Shown here: positions 27,719 to 39,102 of the stretch, one piece after another
Numbering within the stretch: the stretch's first letter is position 1
Layout: each line of letters begins with the position of its first letter
Source: Flavobacterium sp. AG291
Lineage (GTDB): Bacteria; Bacteroidota; Bacteroidia; Flavobacteriales; Flavobacteriaceae
Assembly: GCF_003350375.1 (NCBI RefSeq)
Contig: NZ_QQAR01000009.1
Span: 1 to 64,000 of the forward strand
DNA: 64,000 bases
Reading direction: 5' to 3'
Program-made: the position numbers and the translations under genes
Notes under the pieces: model-generated
The model's database searches: none
What the model was told of the DNA's origin: nothing
The model's input: only the letters and a program-made list of their open reading frames with translations

Positions 27719-30154
27719 ATGGTATTAAAAACTACTCCCAAAAATCAGGCTCTTTTCTTGCTTTTTGCAGTAGCGATTTTCCTGATCCCTTACAAAGGAA
27801 TTTCGCAAACAAGAGTCTACGCTTCGTCTGCTACTTCATTTCAGTCAGACAATGTTCCACAGTCGTATGATCAGAACCTGACAACGGCTGCACAGGTTAG
27901 GGCCAGTACAGGAATACTTGTAGGTGTTGGCCAGTATTCTGGTTACGTCGAGTTACAGTATCCGGGTCTTGTTCCTGCAAATACAACAAGCTATGTAAAA
28001 ATTACTACTGATGATAACCTGTTGCCATCATTATTAGGTGGAAATCTTGGAGGCCTACTCGCCGATGTGCTTGGGGCTGTGCTTATCGGTAACCAGGAAT
28101 TTACTGTCGAGGCCAAGAATAATACCACAGTGGTATTAGATGGAGATAGTAATGTTGCAGGAGATTTTGCAGGTGACAGATTACGAATAGTAATCAATGC
28201 AGCCGGCGAATATTTTGTTGCAATTACTCCGGCATCAGCTTATAACCGTATAAGGCTTACTAACAGAGTAGGCTCTTTATTAGGGTTAAACAATGTAAAA
28301 ACACTTAATGTTTTCGAAGCTTTTTATGATTCGGCACCTGCCAATTGCGGGTCTCCGGCATTTACAAGCTTTTCCGGTTCAGGTATAACCCTTGATGCGC
28401 TTCAGCTTGGTTCGGCGGGTGTTCAAAATCCTCAGTTTGCCATAGATGCCAATACCACTAATTTCTCGGTATTGAGTCTAGGTCTTTTGGGCGTTGGTTC
28501 TACTATTAGCCAAACCGTTTATTTTGAAGGGCTGTCGGGTGCTACCGATCAGTTCAATGTACGACTGCGTGCTGTAGGAACCCTGCTGGATCTAAATCTG
28601 GCTAACAATGTAAATATTATGTCATACAACGGTGGTACTCAGGTTACCAACCAGACACTTTCAAGTTTGTTAACGCTAAACCTTCTTAATATGCAGGGCG
28701 GCGTTATTACTACAATACCAATTAATCCCGGTGCTCCTGTAGACAGAATTGTGGTTAGCTTCAATTCGCTTGTTGGCGCATCGGTAGCGCAAAATTTAGA
28801 GTTTTATGGTGTAACAAGAACGGTGGCGCCACCAACAATCACACCGCCTGTGGGGGGTAGCTATTTCGCCTGCTCCGGGGGGACAGCTTCGCTTATAGCT
28901 ACTACCGCGGCGGGTAATGAGCTTCGTTGGTATACTACCGCAACAGGAGGTACCGCAACAACATTAGCGTCGGGAGTTCCTTATGTAACGACTGCTCTTA
29001 CAGCAACAACTACATTTTATGTAGCGGCTGCCAAAATAGGCTGTCCGGAAGAATCTTCGAGGGTTGCAGTACCGGTTACGGTAACCAGTGTGGCTACACC
29101 AACTACTAATAATGCATCACAGCAGTTCTGTAGTTTTGCTTCGCCTACTGTTGCAAACCTTCAGGTAAATGAGCCTGGAGTTACTTTTTATGACGCGGCA
29201 GTAAACGGAAATTTACTGGCTTCGAACACACTACTGGCTAACAATGCAATTTACTATGCTACACTTACTGATGCTGTAACAGGATGCCAAAGTACAACAC
29301 GTCTTGCCATTACGGTAACGCTTACCGCTACCTGTGATGTTACACTAAGCCTAAAAGCTATGCTGCAGGGAGCCCTGTTTAATTCAACAGGTGGCCTTAT
29401 GCGCGATAACTTGAGAGAAGGTGGGTACATTCCGCTCAACCAGCCTTACAGCAGTGCACTAAACACAAGGTTTACCCATGTAGGAGGTGGCGGATCGGAA
29501 GTTACTACTAATGCCGTAATTCAGGCAAATGCCGGAACAGGGAATGCTGTTGTAGACTGGGTTTTTGTAGAGATACGTGATGCTGCGGCACCACAAACGG
29601 TTGTAAAAACAGCTGCTGCACTAATTCAGAGAGATGGTGATATTGTTGCTGCTAACGGAGGACCATTGGTATTAAATCTTCCTTCTACTTTCAGGGTGTC
29701 TATCAAACACAGAAATCACTTTGGGGCTTTATATAATCAGGTGCTTACGGCTACAAATCAGGCAGTAGCACTTGACTTTACCACACTTACAGATGCTAAT
29801 CTTTATGCAGCTCCTGGTTTTACAGGCCAGCAGGCTATGGCTACCGTTAGCGGTGTCAGGGCACTTTATGCCGGGAACGCCAACTTTGACAGTCAGGTAA
29901 AATATGATGGTTCGGCCAATGACAGGCAGGTAGCTGCATCGCAAGTGCTTTCGTTTCCGGGCAATGCTTCCCAGATACTAAACTATTCTAACGCTACCGG
30001 TTATTTCTCGGGAGATGTTAATATGGATGGCAAGGTGTTGTATGACGGTGCAAACAATGACAGACAGCTAATACTGAACATTATTGTAACCTACGCGCTG
30101 AATACCAATACTCTGTCTAACTATAACGGAATGTCTGAGCAGGTACAACAATAA
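27719..30154 (+). CDS. Secreted multidomain protein with dockerin-like calcium motifs (811 aa)
   Basis: The signal peptide ends near GISQ (about residue 31). Residues about 30-370 are paralogous to the N-domain of the preceding 562-residue protein. Two Ig-like modules follow (about 380-535); the second is of the same type as the 16-fold array in the next gene ([18 protein letters not shown]). The C-terminal 275 residues start CDVTLSLKAMLQGALFNS and include VSIKHRNHFGAL, then two copies of a calcium-loop-like motif (FDSQVKYDGSANDRQ and MDGKVLYDGANNDRQ) that resemble dockerin/EF-hand loops. No standard sorting domain is visible. Probably co-expressed with the 2624-residue gene 63 bp downstream. 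Confidence 0.8.
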   Translation: MVLKTTPKNQALFLLFAVAIFLIPYKGISQTRVYASSATSFQSDNVPQSYDQNLTTAAQVRASTGILVGVGQYSGYVELQYPGLVPANTTSYVKITTDDNLLPSLLGGNLGGLLADVLGAVLIGNQEFTVEAKNNTTVVLDGDSNVAGDFAGDRLRIVINAAGEYFVAITPASAYNRIRLTNRVGSLLGLNNVKTLNVFEAFYDSAPANCGSPAFTSFSGSGITLDALQLGSAGVQNPQFAIDANTTNFSVLSLGLLGVGSTISQTVYFEGLSGATDQFNVRLRAVGTLLDLNLANNVNIMSYNGGTQVTNQTLSSLLTLNLLNMQGGVITTIPINPGAPVDRIVVSFNSLVGASVAQNLEFYGVTRTVAPPTITPPVGGSYFACSGGTASLIATTAAGNELRWYTTATGGTATTLASGVPYVTTALTATTTFYVAAAKIGCPEESSRVAVPVTVTSVATPTTNNASQQFCSFASPTVANLQVNEPGVTFYDAAVNGNLLASNTLLANNAIYYATLTDAVTGCQSTTRLAITVTLTATCDVTLSLKAMLQGALFNSTGGLMRDNLREGGYIPLNQPYSSALNTRFTHVGGGGSEVTTNAVIQANAGTGNAVVDWVFVEIRDAAAPQTVVKTAAALIQRDGDIVAANGGPLVLNLPSTFRVSIKHRNHFGALYNQVLTATNQAVALDFTTLTDANLYAAPGFTGQQAMATVSGVRALYAGNANFDSQVKYDGSANDRQVAASQVLSFPGNASQILNYSNATGYFSGDVNMDGKVLYDGANNDRQLILNIIVTYALNTNTLSNYNGMSEQVQQ

Positions 30155-30217
30155 AATGCAATCCTAAAAGACTACATTTTATTTACAATCCTATTAAAAA
30201 CCATATACAATTAGCGT

Positions 30218-33200
30218 ATGAAAAGTTTTATACTTAAGATACTAGTATTGGTGGGGCTCTTTATGCCTGCCCAATACCTCTTTTCGCAGCAAATTGACCT
30301 TACCCTGAAATATGTTTCCGCTACAAATACGTACGAAGTATACGCCAGGCCAACCTTTACCCAAAATAACTTCTTTTTTGGGGGTGGTAGCCAGATAACG
30401 GTAGTACTTCCGGCAACGGTAACAAATACGGGTATAGGCATAACCTCGGTTAATGGTGGCCCGTGGGTTGATAACTCACAGGTATATGCACCGGCTGCAG
30501 ATGCAACACACGATTTTCACGGTATAGCTACTAATGGCTCAATGGTAAACTTTACAGCAGCCACTGAGCTGTTGCTTTTCAGATTTACTATTACCGAGGG
30601 ATGTGTAAACGGAGCAAGAATATTTAATAATGCATCCGATCCTCTTTCGGCAGCTGCCGGGATGAACGGTGCTGATTTCAGGAACTACCTGAGTAATGTA
30701 TTCGATCTTCAGGATTACTACGGAACCAATTACAGTAATACCGGTACGGTATGTACTATTATAGATGCTGATGGCGATGGGGTAGGTGCAACTACCGATC
30801 CGGACGATAACAATCCCTGTGTACCCAACGCAGCCTTCGCAACCTGTGATCAGGACAGCGACGGACTTACCAATGCCCAGGAAGCAACCTTAGGTACTAA
30901 CCCTACTGTTGCCGATACCGATGGCGATGGTATAAATGATGGTGCTGAGGTTACAGCCGGAAGCAATCCGTTAAGCGCCTGTTCACCTAATGCGAGTTCG
31001 CCGTTGTGCGATCAGGACGGTGATGGGTTAACGAATGCTCAGGAAGCTACGGCAGGTACAAATCCTACGGTTGCCGATACTGATGGAGACGGTATAAATG
31101 ATGGTACTGAGGTTACCAATTCGAGCGATCCGCTAAATCCATGTTCGCCAAATGCAAGTGCAGGCCCATGTGATCAGGATAGCGACGGATTAACCAATAC
31201 TCAGGAAGCATCGGCGGGTACTAACCCAACAGTTGCTGATACCGATGGCGACGGAATAAATGATGGTACTGAGGTTACCAATGGCAGTGATCCGTTAAAC
31301 CCATGTTCACCAAATGCAAGTGCGGGTCCATGTGATCAGGATGGAGATGGTTTAACCAATACTCAGGAGACTACCGCAGGTACTAACCCAGCCAACCCTG
31401 ATACCGATGGTGATGGCATTAATGATGGTACAGAAATTACTAATGGTAGCAATCCGTTAAACCCATGTAGTCCTAATGTAAATGCAGGGCCGTGTGATCA
31501 GGATAGTGACGGACTTACCAATGCCCAGGAGGCAAACCTTACTACGAATCCAACCAATCCGGATACCGATGGTGACGGGATTAATGACGGAACTGAAGTA
31601 GCTAATGGCAGCAATCCGTTAGATCCTTGTAGTCCTGTGCCAACATTAGGTTGTCCTACAGATGCTGATCAGGATGGAACTCCGGCAGCATCAGATCCGG
31701 ATGATAATAACCCGTGTGTGCCAAATCCTTCGGCAGGGCCATGTGACCAGGATGGTGATGGTCTTAATAATACCCAGGAGGCTGCAAACGGAACTAATCC
31801 AACAGTGGCAGATACCGATGGCGACGGAATAAATGACGGAACCGAAGTTACCAATGGAACTGATCCGCTAAATGCCTGTTCTCCAAATGCAGGTTCGCCT
31901 TTATGTGATCAGGATAACGACGGATTAACCAATGCTCAGGAAACTACTGCAGGTACGCATCCAACGAATCCGGATACCGATGGGGATGGTATAAATGATG
32001 GTGCTGAGGTTGCTAATGGAAGCGATCCTCTTAGTCCGTGTAGTCCTAATGGTAATTTTCCTACCTGTGATCAGGATAATGACGGATTGACCAATGCTCA
32101 GGAAACAGCAAACGGTACAAGCCCTATAAATCCTGATACTGATGGCGACGGAATAAATGATGGTACTGAAGTTACTAACGGAACTGATCCGCTTAGCCCA
32201 TGTAGCCCTAATGTAAATTATCCAACCTGTGATCAGGATGGCGACGGACTTACTAACCAACAGGAGGCAACTTTGGGAACAAACCCAACGGTTGCCGATA
32301 CTGACGGCGATGGAATAAATGACGGTGCTGAGGTAACGGCTTCAAGCGATCCGTTAAGCCCTTGTTCGCCAAATGTGAATTTTGCGACCTGTGACCAGGA
32401 TGGCGACGGACTAAACGCAAGTCAGGAAACAGCCAATGGTACAAACCCAACGGTTGCTGATACTGATGGTGATGGAATAAATGACGGTGCTGAGGTTACT
32501 AACGGCAGTGATCCGCTTAGCCCATGTAGCCCGAATCTAAATTTTGCTGCCTGCGATCGCGATGGTGACGGACTGACTAATGCTCAGGAAGCTACATTGT
32601 CTACCAATTCTACAAACCCAGATACCGACGGTGACGGAATAAACGATGGTGATGAGGTAACTAACGGATCTGATCCGCTTAACCCTTGTTCTCCAAACCC
32701 GGCTTCTCCTAATTGTGATCAGGATAATGACGGACTGGTGAATTCTGTTGAGACCTCTTTAGGTACAAACCCAACAAACCCTGATAGTGATGGTGATGGA
32801 TTAAATGATGGAGCAGAGGTTACAGGCGGCAGTAATCCACTTAACCCTTGTGATCCTAACCCGGGCAATCCTAATTGTACGGTGACTCCGGAAATTGAGC
32901 TTACAGTTCGATTCAATCCTGCTACCTGTACTTATGAGGTATATGCAAGGCCAAACTTTACTACTACCAATTATAACATAGCAGGAGGTAGCCAGGTTTC
33001 GGTGCTGCTTCCGGCAACAATAGATAATGTGGCATTAGCAATAACTAGTGTAAACGGAGGCCTGTGGACAGATAGTTCTATGGTTTATGCTCCGGGTGCT
33101 CAGCCGGCAAATGATTTCCACGCGATTGCTACTTCGGGTGGTGGGGTAAACTTCCAGGCGGGTCAGGAACTGTTGTTGTTCACGTTTGTTCTGCCTAACA

Positions 33201-36200
33201 GTCAGTGTTGTGCAGTAGGAATACGATTATTTAACAACGGATCAGACCCTCAGTCTACAGATACAGGAATGGCAAATGGTGACTTTAATAACTACATAGC
33301 CAATGTATTTGTATTAACTAATGACTATACAGGTAACTATGCTAATACAGGAACAGTGTGTGACCCATGTCTGATCAATCCGGTAGCAACGCCAACTACA
33401 TTAGATCCTACGCAGGAGTTCTGTGTGGTAACTGCTCCTACGCTGGCAAGCTTACAGATAAATGAAACCAGCATAGTATGGTATGCTGCTGCTACAGGCG
33501 GAACAGCATTACCGTTAACAACTGCATTAGCAAATAATACAACATATTATGCTGCTCAGTTAAGAACAGCTGATAGCTGTGAAAGCCCTGTAAGGCTGGC
33601 AATAACCGTAACATTGAATGATACGCTTCCGCCAACAACTACTAATGCTTCACAAAGCTTCTGTTTAATCAATAATCCTACTATTGCAAACATACAGGTA
33701 AGCGGAACATCGGTAGTATGGTACTCTGTCCCAACAGGAGGTATAGCCATACCTGGTACAACAGCTCTTGTAAATGGTACAACATATTATGCAGCTCAAA
33801 CAGGCGCTAATGGTTGTGAAAGTTCGGTAAGGCTTGCGGTAACAGTTACCGTGGGTAATGCACCAACGCCAACAACTTTAGATACTACTCAGGATTTTTG
33901 TCGAGCTAATAACCCTACAGTAGCCAATATCCAGGTGAATGAGGGAGGCGTAATATGGTATGACGCTGCAACGGGAGGAAATGTGGTAGCTGCATCAGAA
34001 TCGCTGGTGTCTGGGCTAACTTATTATGGATCGCTTACAAACGGTACATGTCAAAGTGCAGTGCGTCTAGCGGTAGCTGTAACTGTAGGTGATGCGCCAA
34101 CGCCAACAACACTTGCTAGTATGCAAAGCTTCTGCTTGATAAATAGCCCTACTGTTGCTAACATTCAGGCAAACGAGCCTGGAGTGGTATGGTACTCTGC
34201 CCCAACAGGTGGTGTGATTGTTCCACCGGTAACGGCATTGGTATCGGGTTCTACGTATTATGGCGTGTTAACCGATGGTGTTACAGGCTGTATAAGCTCG
34301 ATAAGGCTTGCGGTAACTGTAACAGTAGGTAATGCACCAACGCCAACAACATTAGATGCTACTCAGGATTTCTGTCAGATAAACAGTCCGACAGTTAGTA
34401 ATATACAGGTAAATGAAACAGGTGTAACGTGGTACAATGCAGCTACGGGCGGAGCAGTGGTTCCTTCCAGTACGGCACTGGTGACAGGAACCACCTATTA
34501 TGCGTCGCTTACCGATGCGGTTTCAGGATGTCAAAGTGCAGTGCGCCTTGCGATAACCGTAACTGTGGGTACGGCTCCAACACCAACAACATTAGATACT
34601 ACTCAGGATTTCTGTTTGCTTAACAATCCTACGGTAGCTAATATTCAGGTAAATGAAACAGGTGTGATATGGTACAGCACTGCTACAGGAACAACTATAA
34701 TAGCGGCTAATACCCCATTGGTAAACGGAGCGACTTACTACGGAGCTTTACTTGACGCAGCAAGTGGCTGTACCAGCGGAGTAAGATTAGCAATAACAGT
34801 TACTGTAGGCAATGCGCCAACACCAACTACACCGGATGCTACTCAGGATTTCTGTTTGATAAATAATCCTACGGTAGCTAATATTCAGGTAAATGAGACA
34901 GGTGTTACATGGTACAATGCCATGACCGGAGGTAATATAGTTTCAAATACTACATTACTTGCATCGGGCACAACCTATTATGCATCATTAACCGATGCTG
35001 CTACAGGCTGTATAAGTTCGGTAAGGCTGGCAGTAACCGTAACGGTTAACAACGCAGCTACACCAACAACCACAGATAGTACTCAGGATTTCTGTGTGGT
35101 AAATACACCTACAGTAGCTAATATCCAGACTAACGAAACAGGAGTGACATGGTATACAGCCGCTACCGGCGGTAGTGTTGTACCGGCAACCACTCCGTTA
35201 GTGTCCGGAACAACTTATTACGGAGCACTTACGAATGCAGCAAATGGTTGCCAAAGCGCAACGCGACTTGCTGTGACCGTAACCGTAACCGATGCGCCAA
35301 CCCCAACTACTTCAGATATGACTCAGGATTTTTGTGCTGCCGCTGCCCCTACGGTAGCCAATATCCTAACTAATGAGGCAGGAGTAACCTGGTATACGGC
35401 AGCAACAGGGGGAACACCACTAGCAGCAACTACAGCACTGGTAAATGGTACAACTTATTATGGTTCCCTTACCAATGCAGCAACCGGATGTATAAGTTCG
35501 GTAAGGCTGGCAGTAGCAGTAACAGTGGGTGATGCACCAACGCCAACAACTTTAGATACTACTCAGGAATTCTGTTTACAAAACAATCCTACTGTAGCTA
35601 ATATTCAGTTGAATGAAGCGGGTATAACATGGTATACGGCTCCAACAGGAGGAACGGCTGTAGCTTCTACTACAGTATTGGTAAGCGGTACTACTTATTA
35701 TGCCGCGCAAACCGATGCTGCAAGCGGATGTCAGAGTTCGGTAAGACTAGCTGTAACGGTAACAGTACTGGATGCGCCAACACCTACAACGCTTGATGCT
35801 ACTCAGGATTTCTGTACAGCAGCAATGCCTACGGTAGTAAATCTTCAGGTAAATGAGACGGGAGTGGTTTGGTACTCGGCAGCAACGGCAGGTACTGTAA
35901 TACCATCGAATACATTGTTAGGAGATGGCATTACATACTACGGAAGCATTACCGTAGGCAACTGCCAGAGCGCAACCCGCCTTGCCGTGACAGTTAGCTT
36001 AAATAACGGCGTTACGCCAACAACAAGTGATACTACTCAGGATTTTTGTGGTGCTGATCAGCCTACACTGGCAAGCATAGAGGTAGATCAGAGTGGTGTA
36101 GTATATTATACCCTTGCAACAGGAGGTATGGCATTACCGGCTACAACACCACTTGTAAACGGAACAACCTATTATGCCTCTTATACTGATCCTGCAACTG

Positions 36201-38092
36201 GATGCGAAAGTACAGTGCGTCTTGCTATTCAGGTTAGTGTGGATAACGGAACAACTCCTGCAACCACAAGTACATCGCAGCTATTCTGTGCGGCAGATAG
36301 TCCTACAGTTGGCGATATAGCAATGATAGGTTCAGATCCTGTTACATGGTATGATGCTCCAACGGGAGGAGCTGTGGTTCCGGATACGACACCGCTTGTT
36401 AACAATGCAGTTTATTATGCAAGTATCATAAATGCCAACGGATGTCCGAGTGCGGTAAGGCTTGCTGTAACAGTAAACATTCAGGATGGTACAACGCCAA
36501 CAACAGGCGATACTACTCAGGATTTCTGTGCAGTTGATAACCCAACCGTAGCAAATCTTCAGGTAAATGAGCCGGGTGTTACCTGGTATACTACTCCAAC
36601 TGGAGGAACAGCGGTAGCATCTACTGATGCTTTGGTGTCAGGTGCTACTTACTATGGATCGATTACTTCTCCCGGAGGTTGTGACAGCGCTGTTCGCCTT
36701 GCAGTAACTGTAACGGTTAGCAATGGTATTACGCCAACGACCGGCGATACAACTCAGGATTTCTGTGCTGTTGATAGCCCTACAGTAGCAAATATTCAGG
36801 TAAATGAGACGGGCGTTGTGTTCTATACCTCCGCAACGGGAGGAAGTGTAGTGACTGCTAATACTCCACTGGTAAGCGGTACTACTTATTATGCATCTTA
36901 TACCGATCCGGCAACGGGTTGTGAGAGCACGGCTCGCTTAGCTATTACGGTAACAGTAAATACCGGTGTTACACCTACTGCTACAGAGCTGACACAGGAA
37001 TTCTGTGAAGGTGAAAACGCAACAGTTGCTGACATCCAGGTGAATGAAACAGGTGTTGTATGGTATACATCGGCTACAGGGGGTATACCACTAAGTAATG
37101 ATACTGTGCTGCAAAGTGGCATATACTATGCTTCGATTACTGTTGGAGGATGTGAAAGTCTTGTGAGGCTTGAAATTACCATAGTGATTCATAGCGGTAG
37201 TGATGCTACAATAAATGGTGGCGGCGATACAGCATGTTTTGATCAGCAAGTGACTTATACTACAGAATCCGGTAATACCAATTATGTTTGGGAAGTTATT
37301 GGAGGCGAAATAATTGCAGGAGGAACTGCGACAGATAACAGTGTAACAATCCGCTGGAATGAGGTAGGGAGTGCGCTTGTAAGTGTTTCTTACACAGATG
37401 TTAATGGTTGTTCGGGAGAGGCTTCTGCTCAACGTGAGATTAACATTACAAGTTGTTCTGATCTTCGAATTGCGAAAACTGTTAACATAGTTGCTCCAAA
37501 TATTAACGAAAATGTTATTTTTACCATCACGGTGACAAATGACGGTACTGCCCAATTTGCAGATATAATTGTTAGTGAGGTACTTCCGGACGGTTATGAG
37601 TATGTAAATGTAGTGGTAAGTGCAGGTAATTATGACGTGGCAACCGGTATATGGACAATACCTGTACTTGATGCAGGAGCATCGGCGGTTATGGATCTTG
37701 AGGCTAAAGTGCTGTTTGGAGGAAATTATGAAAACATAGTTTACATATTAGATTCTTCTCCAATAGACAGCAATCTGGCCAACAATGAGGCAAGAGTAAC
37801 GCTGGAGCCTTCATGTCTGACTGTTTATAACGAGTTTTCGCCTAATAACGACGGCATGAACGATTATTTCAGGATTGATTGTATAGAGTTTTACGCTAAC
37901 AACAAGCTTGAGATATATAACAGGTACGGATCGCTGGTTTATACCAAAGGTGCTTATGCTAATGATTTTGACGGAACCGCCAATGTGGATGGGGTTGTGA
38001 GAAAAGGTGAGCAGCTTCCGGCAGGAACATACTTCTACGTCTTTGAGGTAGATGGTAAGACGAAAACAGGATGGTTATATATTGCGAGATAA
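30218..38092 (+). CDS. Giant adhesin with calcium-binding repeats, Ig array and type B T9SS sorting domain (2624 aa)
   Basis: Signal peptide about 1-24. Domain A (about 25-175) is followed by 12 thrombospondin-type-3-like calcium repeats of about 54 residues ([31 protein letters not shown]; about 208-888). A second copy of domain A follows (about 890-1050), then 16 Ig-like modules of about 79 residues ([34 protein letters not shown]), a PKD-like domain ([14 protein letters not shown]) and a DUF11-like domain ([10 protein letters not shown]). The C-terminal gliding-associated sorting domain ([35 protein letters not shown]) directs export by T9SS. PorP/SprF and OmpA-family genes follow. SprB-like adhesin function is inferred. 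Confidence 0.9.
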   Translation: MKSFILKILVLVGLFMPAQYLFSQQIDLTLKYVSATNTYEVYARPTFTQNNFFFGGGSQITVVLPATVTNTGIGITSVNGGPWVDNSQVYAPAADATHDFHGIATNGSMVNFTAATELLLFRFTITEGCVNGARIFNNASDPLSAAAGMNGADFRNYLSNVFDLQDYYGTNYSNTGTVCTIIDADGDGVGATTDPDDNNPCVPNAAFATCDQDSDGLTNAQEATLGTNPTVADTDGDGINDGAEVTAGSNPLSACSPNASSPLCDQDGDGLTNAQEATAGTNPTVADTDGDGINDGTEVTNSSDPLNPCSPNASAGPCDQDSDGLTNTQEASAGTNPTVADTDGDGINDGTEVTNGSDPLNPCSPNASAGPCDQDGDGLTNTQETTAGTNPANPDTDGDGINDGTEITNGSNPLNPCSPNVNAGPCDQDSDGLTNAQEANLTTNPTNPDTDGDGINDGTEVANGSNPLDPCSPVPTLGCPTDADQDGTPAASDPDDNNPCVPNPSAGPCDQDGDGLNNTQEAANGTNPTVADTDGDGINDGTEVTNGTDPLNACSPNAGSPLCDQDNDGLTNAQETTAGTHPTNPDTDGDGINDGAEVANGSDPLSPCSPNGNFPTCDQDNDGLTNAQETANGTSPINPDTDGDGINDGTEVTNGTDPLSPCSPNVNYPTCDQDGDGLTNQQEATLGTNPTVADTDGDGINDGAEVTASSDPLSPCSPNVNFATCDQDGDGLNASQETANGTNPTVADTDGDGINDGAEVTNGSDPLSPCSPNLNFAACDRDGDGLTNAQEATLSTNSTNPDTDGDGINDGDEVTNGSDPLNPCSPNPASPNCDQDNDGLVNSVETSLGTNPTNPDSDGDGLNDGAEVTGGSNPLNPCDPNPGNPNCTVTPEIELTVRFNPATCTYEVYARPNFTTTNYNIAGGSQVSVLLPATIDNVALAITSVNGGLWTDSSMVYAPGAQPANDFHAIATSGGGVNFQAGQELLLFTFVLPNSQCCAVGIRLFNNGSDPQSTDTGMANGDFNNYIANVFVLTNDYTGNYANTGTVCDPCLINPVATPTTLDPTQEFCVVTAPTLASLQINETSIVWYAAATGGTALPLTTALANNTTYYAAQLRTADSCESPVRLAITVTLNDTLPPTTTNASQSFCLINNPTIANIQVSGTSVVWYSVPTGGIAIPGTTALVNGTTYYAAQTGANGCESSVRLAVTVTVGNAPTPTTLDTTQDFCRANNPTVANIQVNEGGVIWYDAATGGNVVAASESLVSGLTYYGSLTNGTCQSAVRLAVAVTVGDAPTPTTLASMQSFCLINSPTVANIQANEPGVVWYSAPTGGVIVPPVTALVSGSTYYGVLTDGVTGCISSIRLAVTVTVGNAPTPTTLDATQDFCQINSPTVSNIQVNETGVTWYNAATGGAVVPSSTALVTGTTYYASLTDAVSGCQSAVRLAITVTVGTAPTPTTLDTTQDFCLLNNPTVANIQVNETGVIWYSTATGTTIIAANTPLVNGATYYGALLDAASGCTSGVRLAITVTVGNAPTPTTPDATQDFCLINNPTVANIQVNETGVTWYNAMTGGNIVSNTTLLASGTTYYASLTDAATGCISSVRLAVTVTVNNAATPTTTDSTQDFCVVNTPTVANIQTNETGVTWYTAATGGSVVPATTPLVSGTTYYGALTNAANGCQSATRLAVTVTVTDAPTPTTSDMTQDFCAAAAPTVANILTNEAGVTWYTAATGGTPLAATTALVNGTTYYGSLTNAATGCISSVRLAVAVTVGDAPTPTTLDTTQEFCLQNNPTVANIQLNEAGITWYTAPTGGTAVASTTVLVSGTTYYAAQTDAASGCQSSVRLAVTVTVLDAPTPTTLDATQDFCTAAMPTVVNLQVNETGVVWYSAATAGTVIPSNTLLGDGITYYGSITVGNCQSATRLAVTVSLNNGVTPTTSDTTQDFCGADQPTLASIEVDQSGVVYYTLATGGMALPATTPLVNGTTYYASYTDPATGCESTVRLAIQVSVDNGTTPATTSTSQLFCAADSPTVGDIAMIGSDPVTWYDAPTGGAVVPDTTPLVNNAVYYASIINANGCPSAVRLAVTVNIQDGTTPTTGDTTQDFCAVDNPTVANLQVNEPGVTWYTTPTGGTAVASTDALVSGATYYGSITSPGGCDSAVRLAVTVTVSNGITPTTGDTTQDFCAVDSPTVANIQVNETGVVFYTSATGGSVVTANTPLVSGTTYYASYTDPATGCESTARLAITVTVNTGVTPTATELTQEFCEGENATVADIQVNETGVVWYTSATGGIPLSNDTVLQSGIYYASITVGGCESLVRLEITIVIHSGSDATINGGGDTACFDQQVTYTTESGNTNYVWEVIGGEIIAGGTATDNSVTIRWNEVGSALVSVSYTDVNGCSGEASAQREINITSCSDLRIAKTVNIVAPNINENVIFTITVTNDGTAQFADIIVSEVLPDGYEYVNVVVSAGNYDVATGIWTIPVLDAGASAVMDLEAKVLFGGNYENIVYILDSSPIDSNLANNEARVTLEPSCLTVYNEFSPNNDGMNDYFRIDCIEFYANNKLEIYNRYGSLVYTKGAYANDFDGTANVDGVVRKGEQLPAGTYFYVFEVDGKTKTGWLYIAR
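30839..32880 (+). repeat. 12 tandem 162-bp calcium-motif repeats
   Basis: Each unit of about 162 bp encodes DQDxDGL-NAQE, then [12 protein letters not shown] and a Cys-Pro-rich joint. The fifth joint carries an insertion ([19 protein letters not shown]). DNA copies are similar but not identical. Each unit has two Asp-rich calcium loops. Confidence 0.9.
33385..37188 (+). repeat. 16 tandem Ig-like repeats of about 237 bp
   Basis: Units begin PTPTT-D-TQDFC and end in RLAVTVTV at the protein level. Copies 3-11 are most alike and copies 12-16 use [18 protein letters not shown] starts, suggesting two expansion phases. A single related module occurs in the 811-residue protein upstream. Confidence 0.88.
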
Positions 38093-38107
38093 AACGAAGA
38101 TAAATAA

Positions 38108-38132
38108 GGGGCGGCAGTTATGCTGCTGTCCC
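38108..38132 (+). other. Intra-operon hairpin
   Basis: A 10-bp stem with two G-T pairs (38108-38117 with 38123-38132) lies between the 2624-residue gene and the PorP/SprF gene. There is no T tract, so it may set transcript stability rather than stop transcription. Confidence 0.4.
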
Positions 38133-38160
38133 TGATTATCAACAAAAAATATATTTTAGT

Positions 38161-39090
38161 ATGAAAATCACTTCAACAATTCTAAATAGATATTTCCTGA
38201 TATGTATCATCCTTACTGCTATTAGCGCTAAGGCACAGCAGGAACCCCAGTACACACAGTACATGTACAACACACTGACTGTGAATCCGGGCTATACAGG
38301 ATCTCCTGGTTTTCTTGAAGCCACATTGCAGCATCGTTCGCAATGGGTAGGTATAGACGGAGCTCCAACAACACAGGCATTAACGATACATTCGCCCGTG
38401 AATGATAAAGTAGGACTTGGCTTTAGTGCCGTTAATGACGAGATAGGTCCTTCTAAAGAGGTTTACCTTGACGGAAACTTTTCGTATACCATACCGGTAA
38501 GTGCTAATTCTAAAATTGCTTTTGGTTTAAAAGCCGGAGCAAAAGTGCTTAATATCGACTGGTCTAAAGGAACATATTATCAGGGAGGAGACCCGCTACT
38601 AAATACCAATATTAATAATAAAATAGCACCGTCGGTGGGAGCCGGGGTTTATTATTATGCAGAGAAATGGTATGCAGGATTATCGGTGCCAAACTTTATC
38701 CGATCTGATTATTATGATGATGTAAAAGAGGCCGAGGTTTCGGACAGGCTCCATTATTATGTTATTGGAGGTTATGTGTTCGATATTTCGGATAACCTGA
38801 AATTCAAGCCTGCATTTATGGCAAAAATTGTGTCAGGAGCCCCAATTACAGCTGATCTTTCAGCTAACTTCCTGTTGCAGGAAAGGCTTACGCTGGGTGC
38901 TGCTTACCGTTTTGACGATTCTGTAAGCGGACTGGTAGGCTTCCAGATTTCGAAAGCATTTTTTGTAGGTTACTCTTACGACTATTCTGTAACAGAGCTG
39001 AACAAATACAATGATGGTTCTCATGAGATTATCCTGAGATTTCAATCAGTGCCCAAATCAGCCCGAATTAAATCGCCCAGGTTTTTCTAA
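38161..39090 (+). CDS. PorP/SprF family T9SS outer-membrane protein, second copy
   Basis: Signal peptide to SAKAQ, then the family hallmark QQEPQYTQYMYN, VNPGYTGSPG and QHRSQWVGIDGAP. The remainder is predicted beta-barrel, ending PRFF as in the first copy at 9402. It stands between a CTD-B cargo gene and an OmpA-family gene, the arrangement of SprB/SprF-type loci, so it most likely helps export or anchor the 2624-residue adhesin. Confidence 0.92.
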   Translation: MKITSTILNRYFLICIILTAISAKAQQEPQYTQYMYNTLTVNPGYTGSPGFLEATLQHRSQWVGIDGAPTTQALTIHSPVNDKVGLGFSAVNDEIGPSKEVYLDGNFSYTIPVSANSKIAFGLKAGAKVLNIDWSKGTYYQGGDPLLNTNINNKIAPSVGAGVYYYAEKWYAGLSVPNFIRSDYYDDVKEAEVSDRLHYYVIGGYVFDISDNLKFKPAFMAKIVSGAPITADLSANFLLQERLTLGAAYRFDDSVSGLVGFQISKAFFVGYSYDYSVTELNKYNDGSHEIILRFQSVPKSARIKSPRFF

Positions 39091-39102
39091 AACATTTACA
39101 TC

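Noticed and set aside
30839..37188. Possible CRISPR array
   Set aside because: The regular repeats are long coding repeats of one giant protein, without short repeats and unique spacers.
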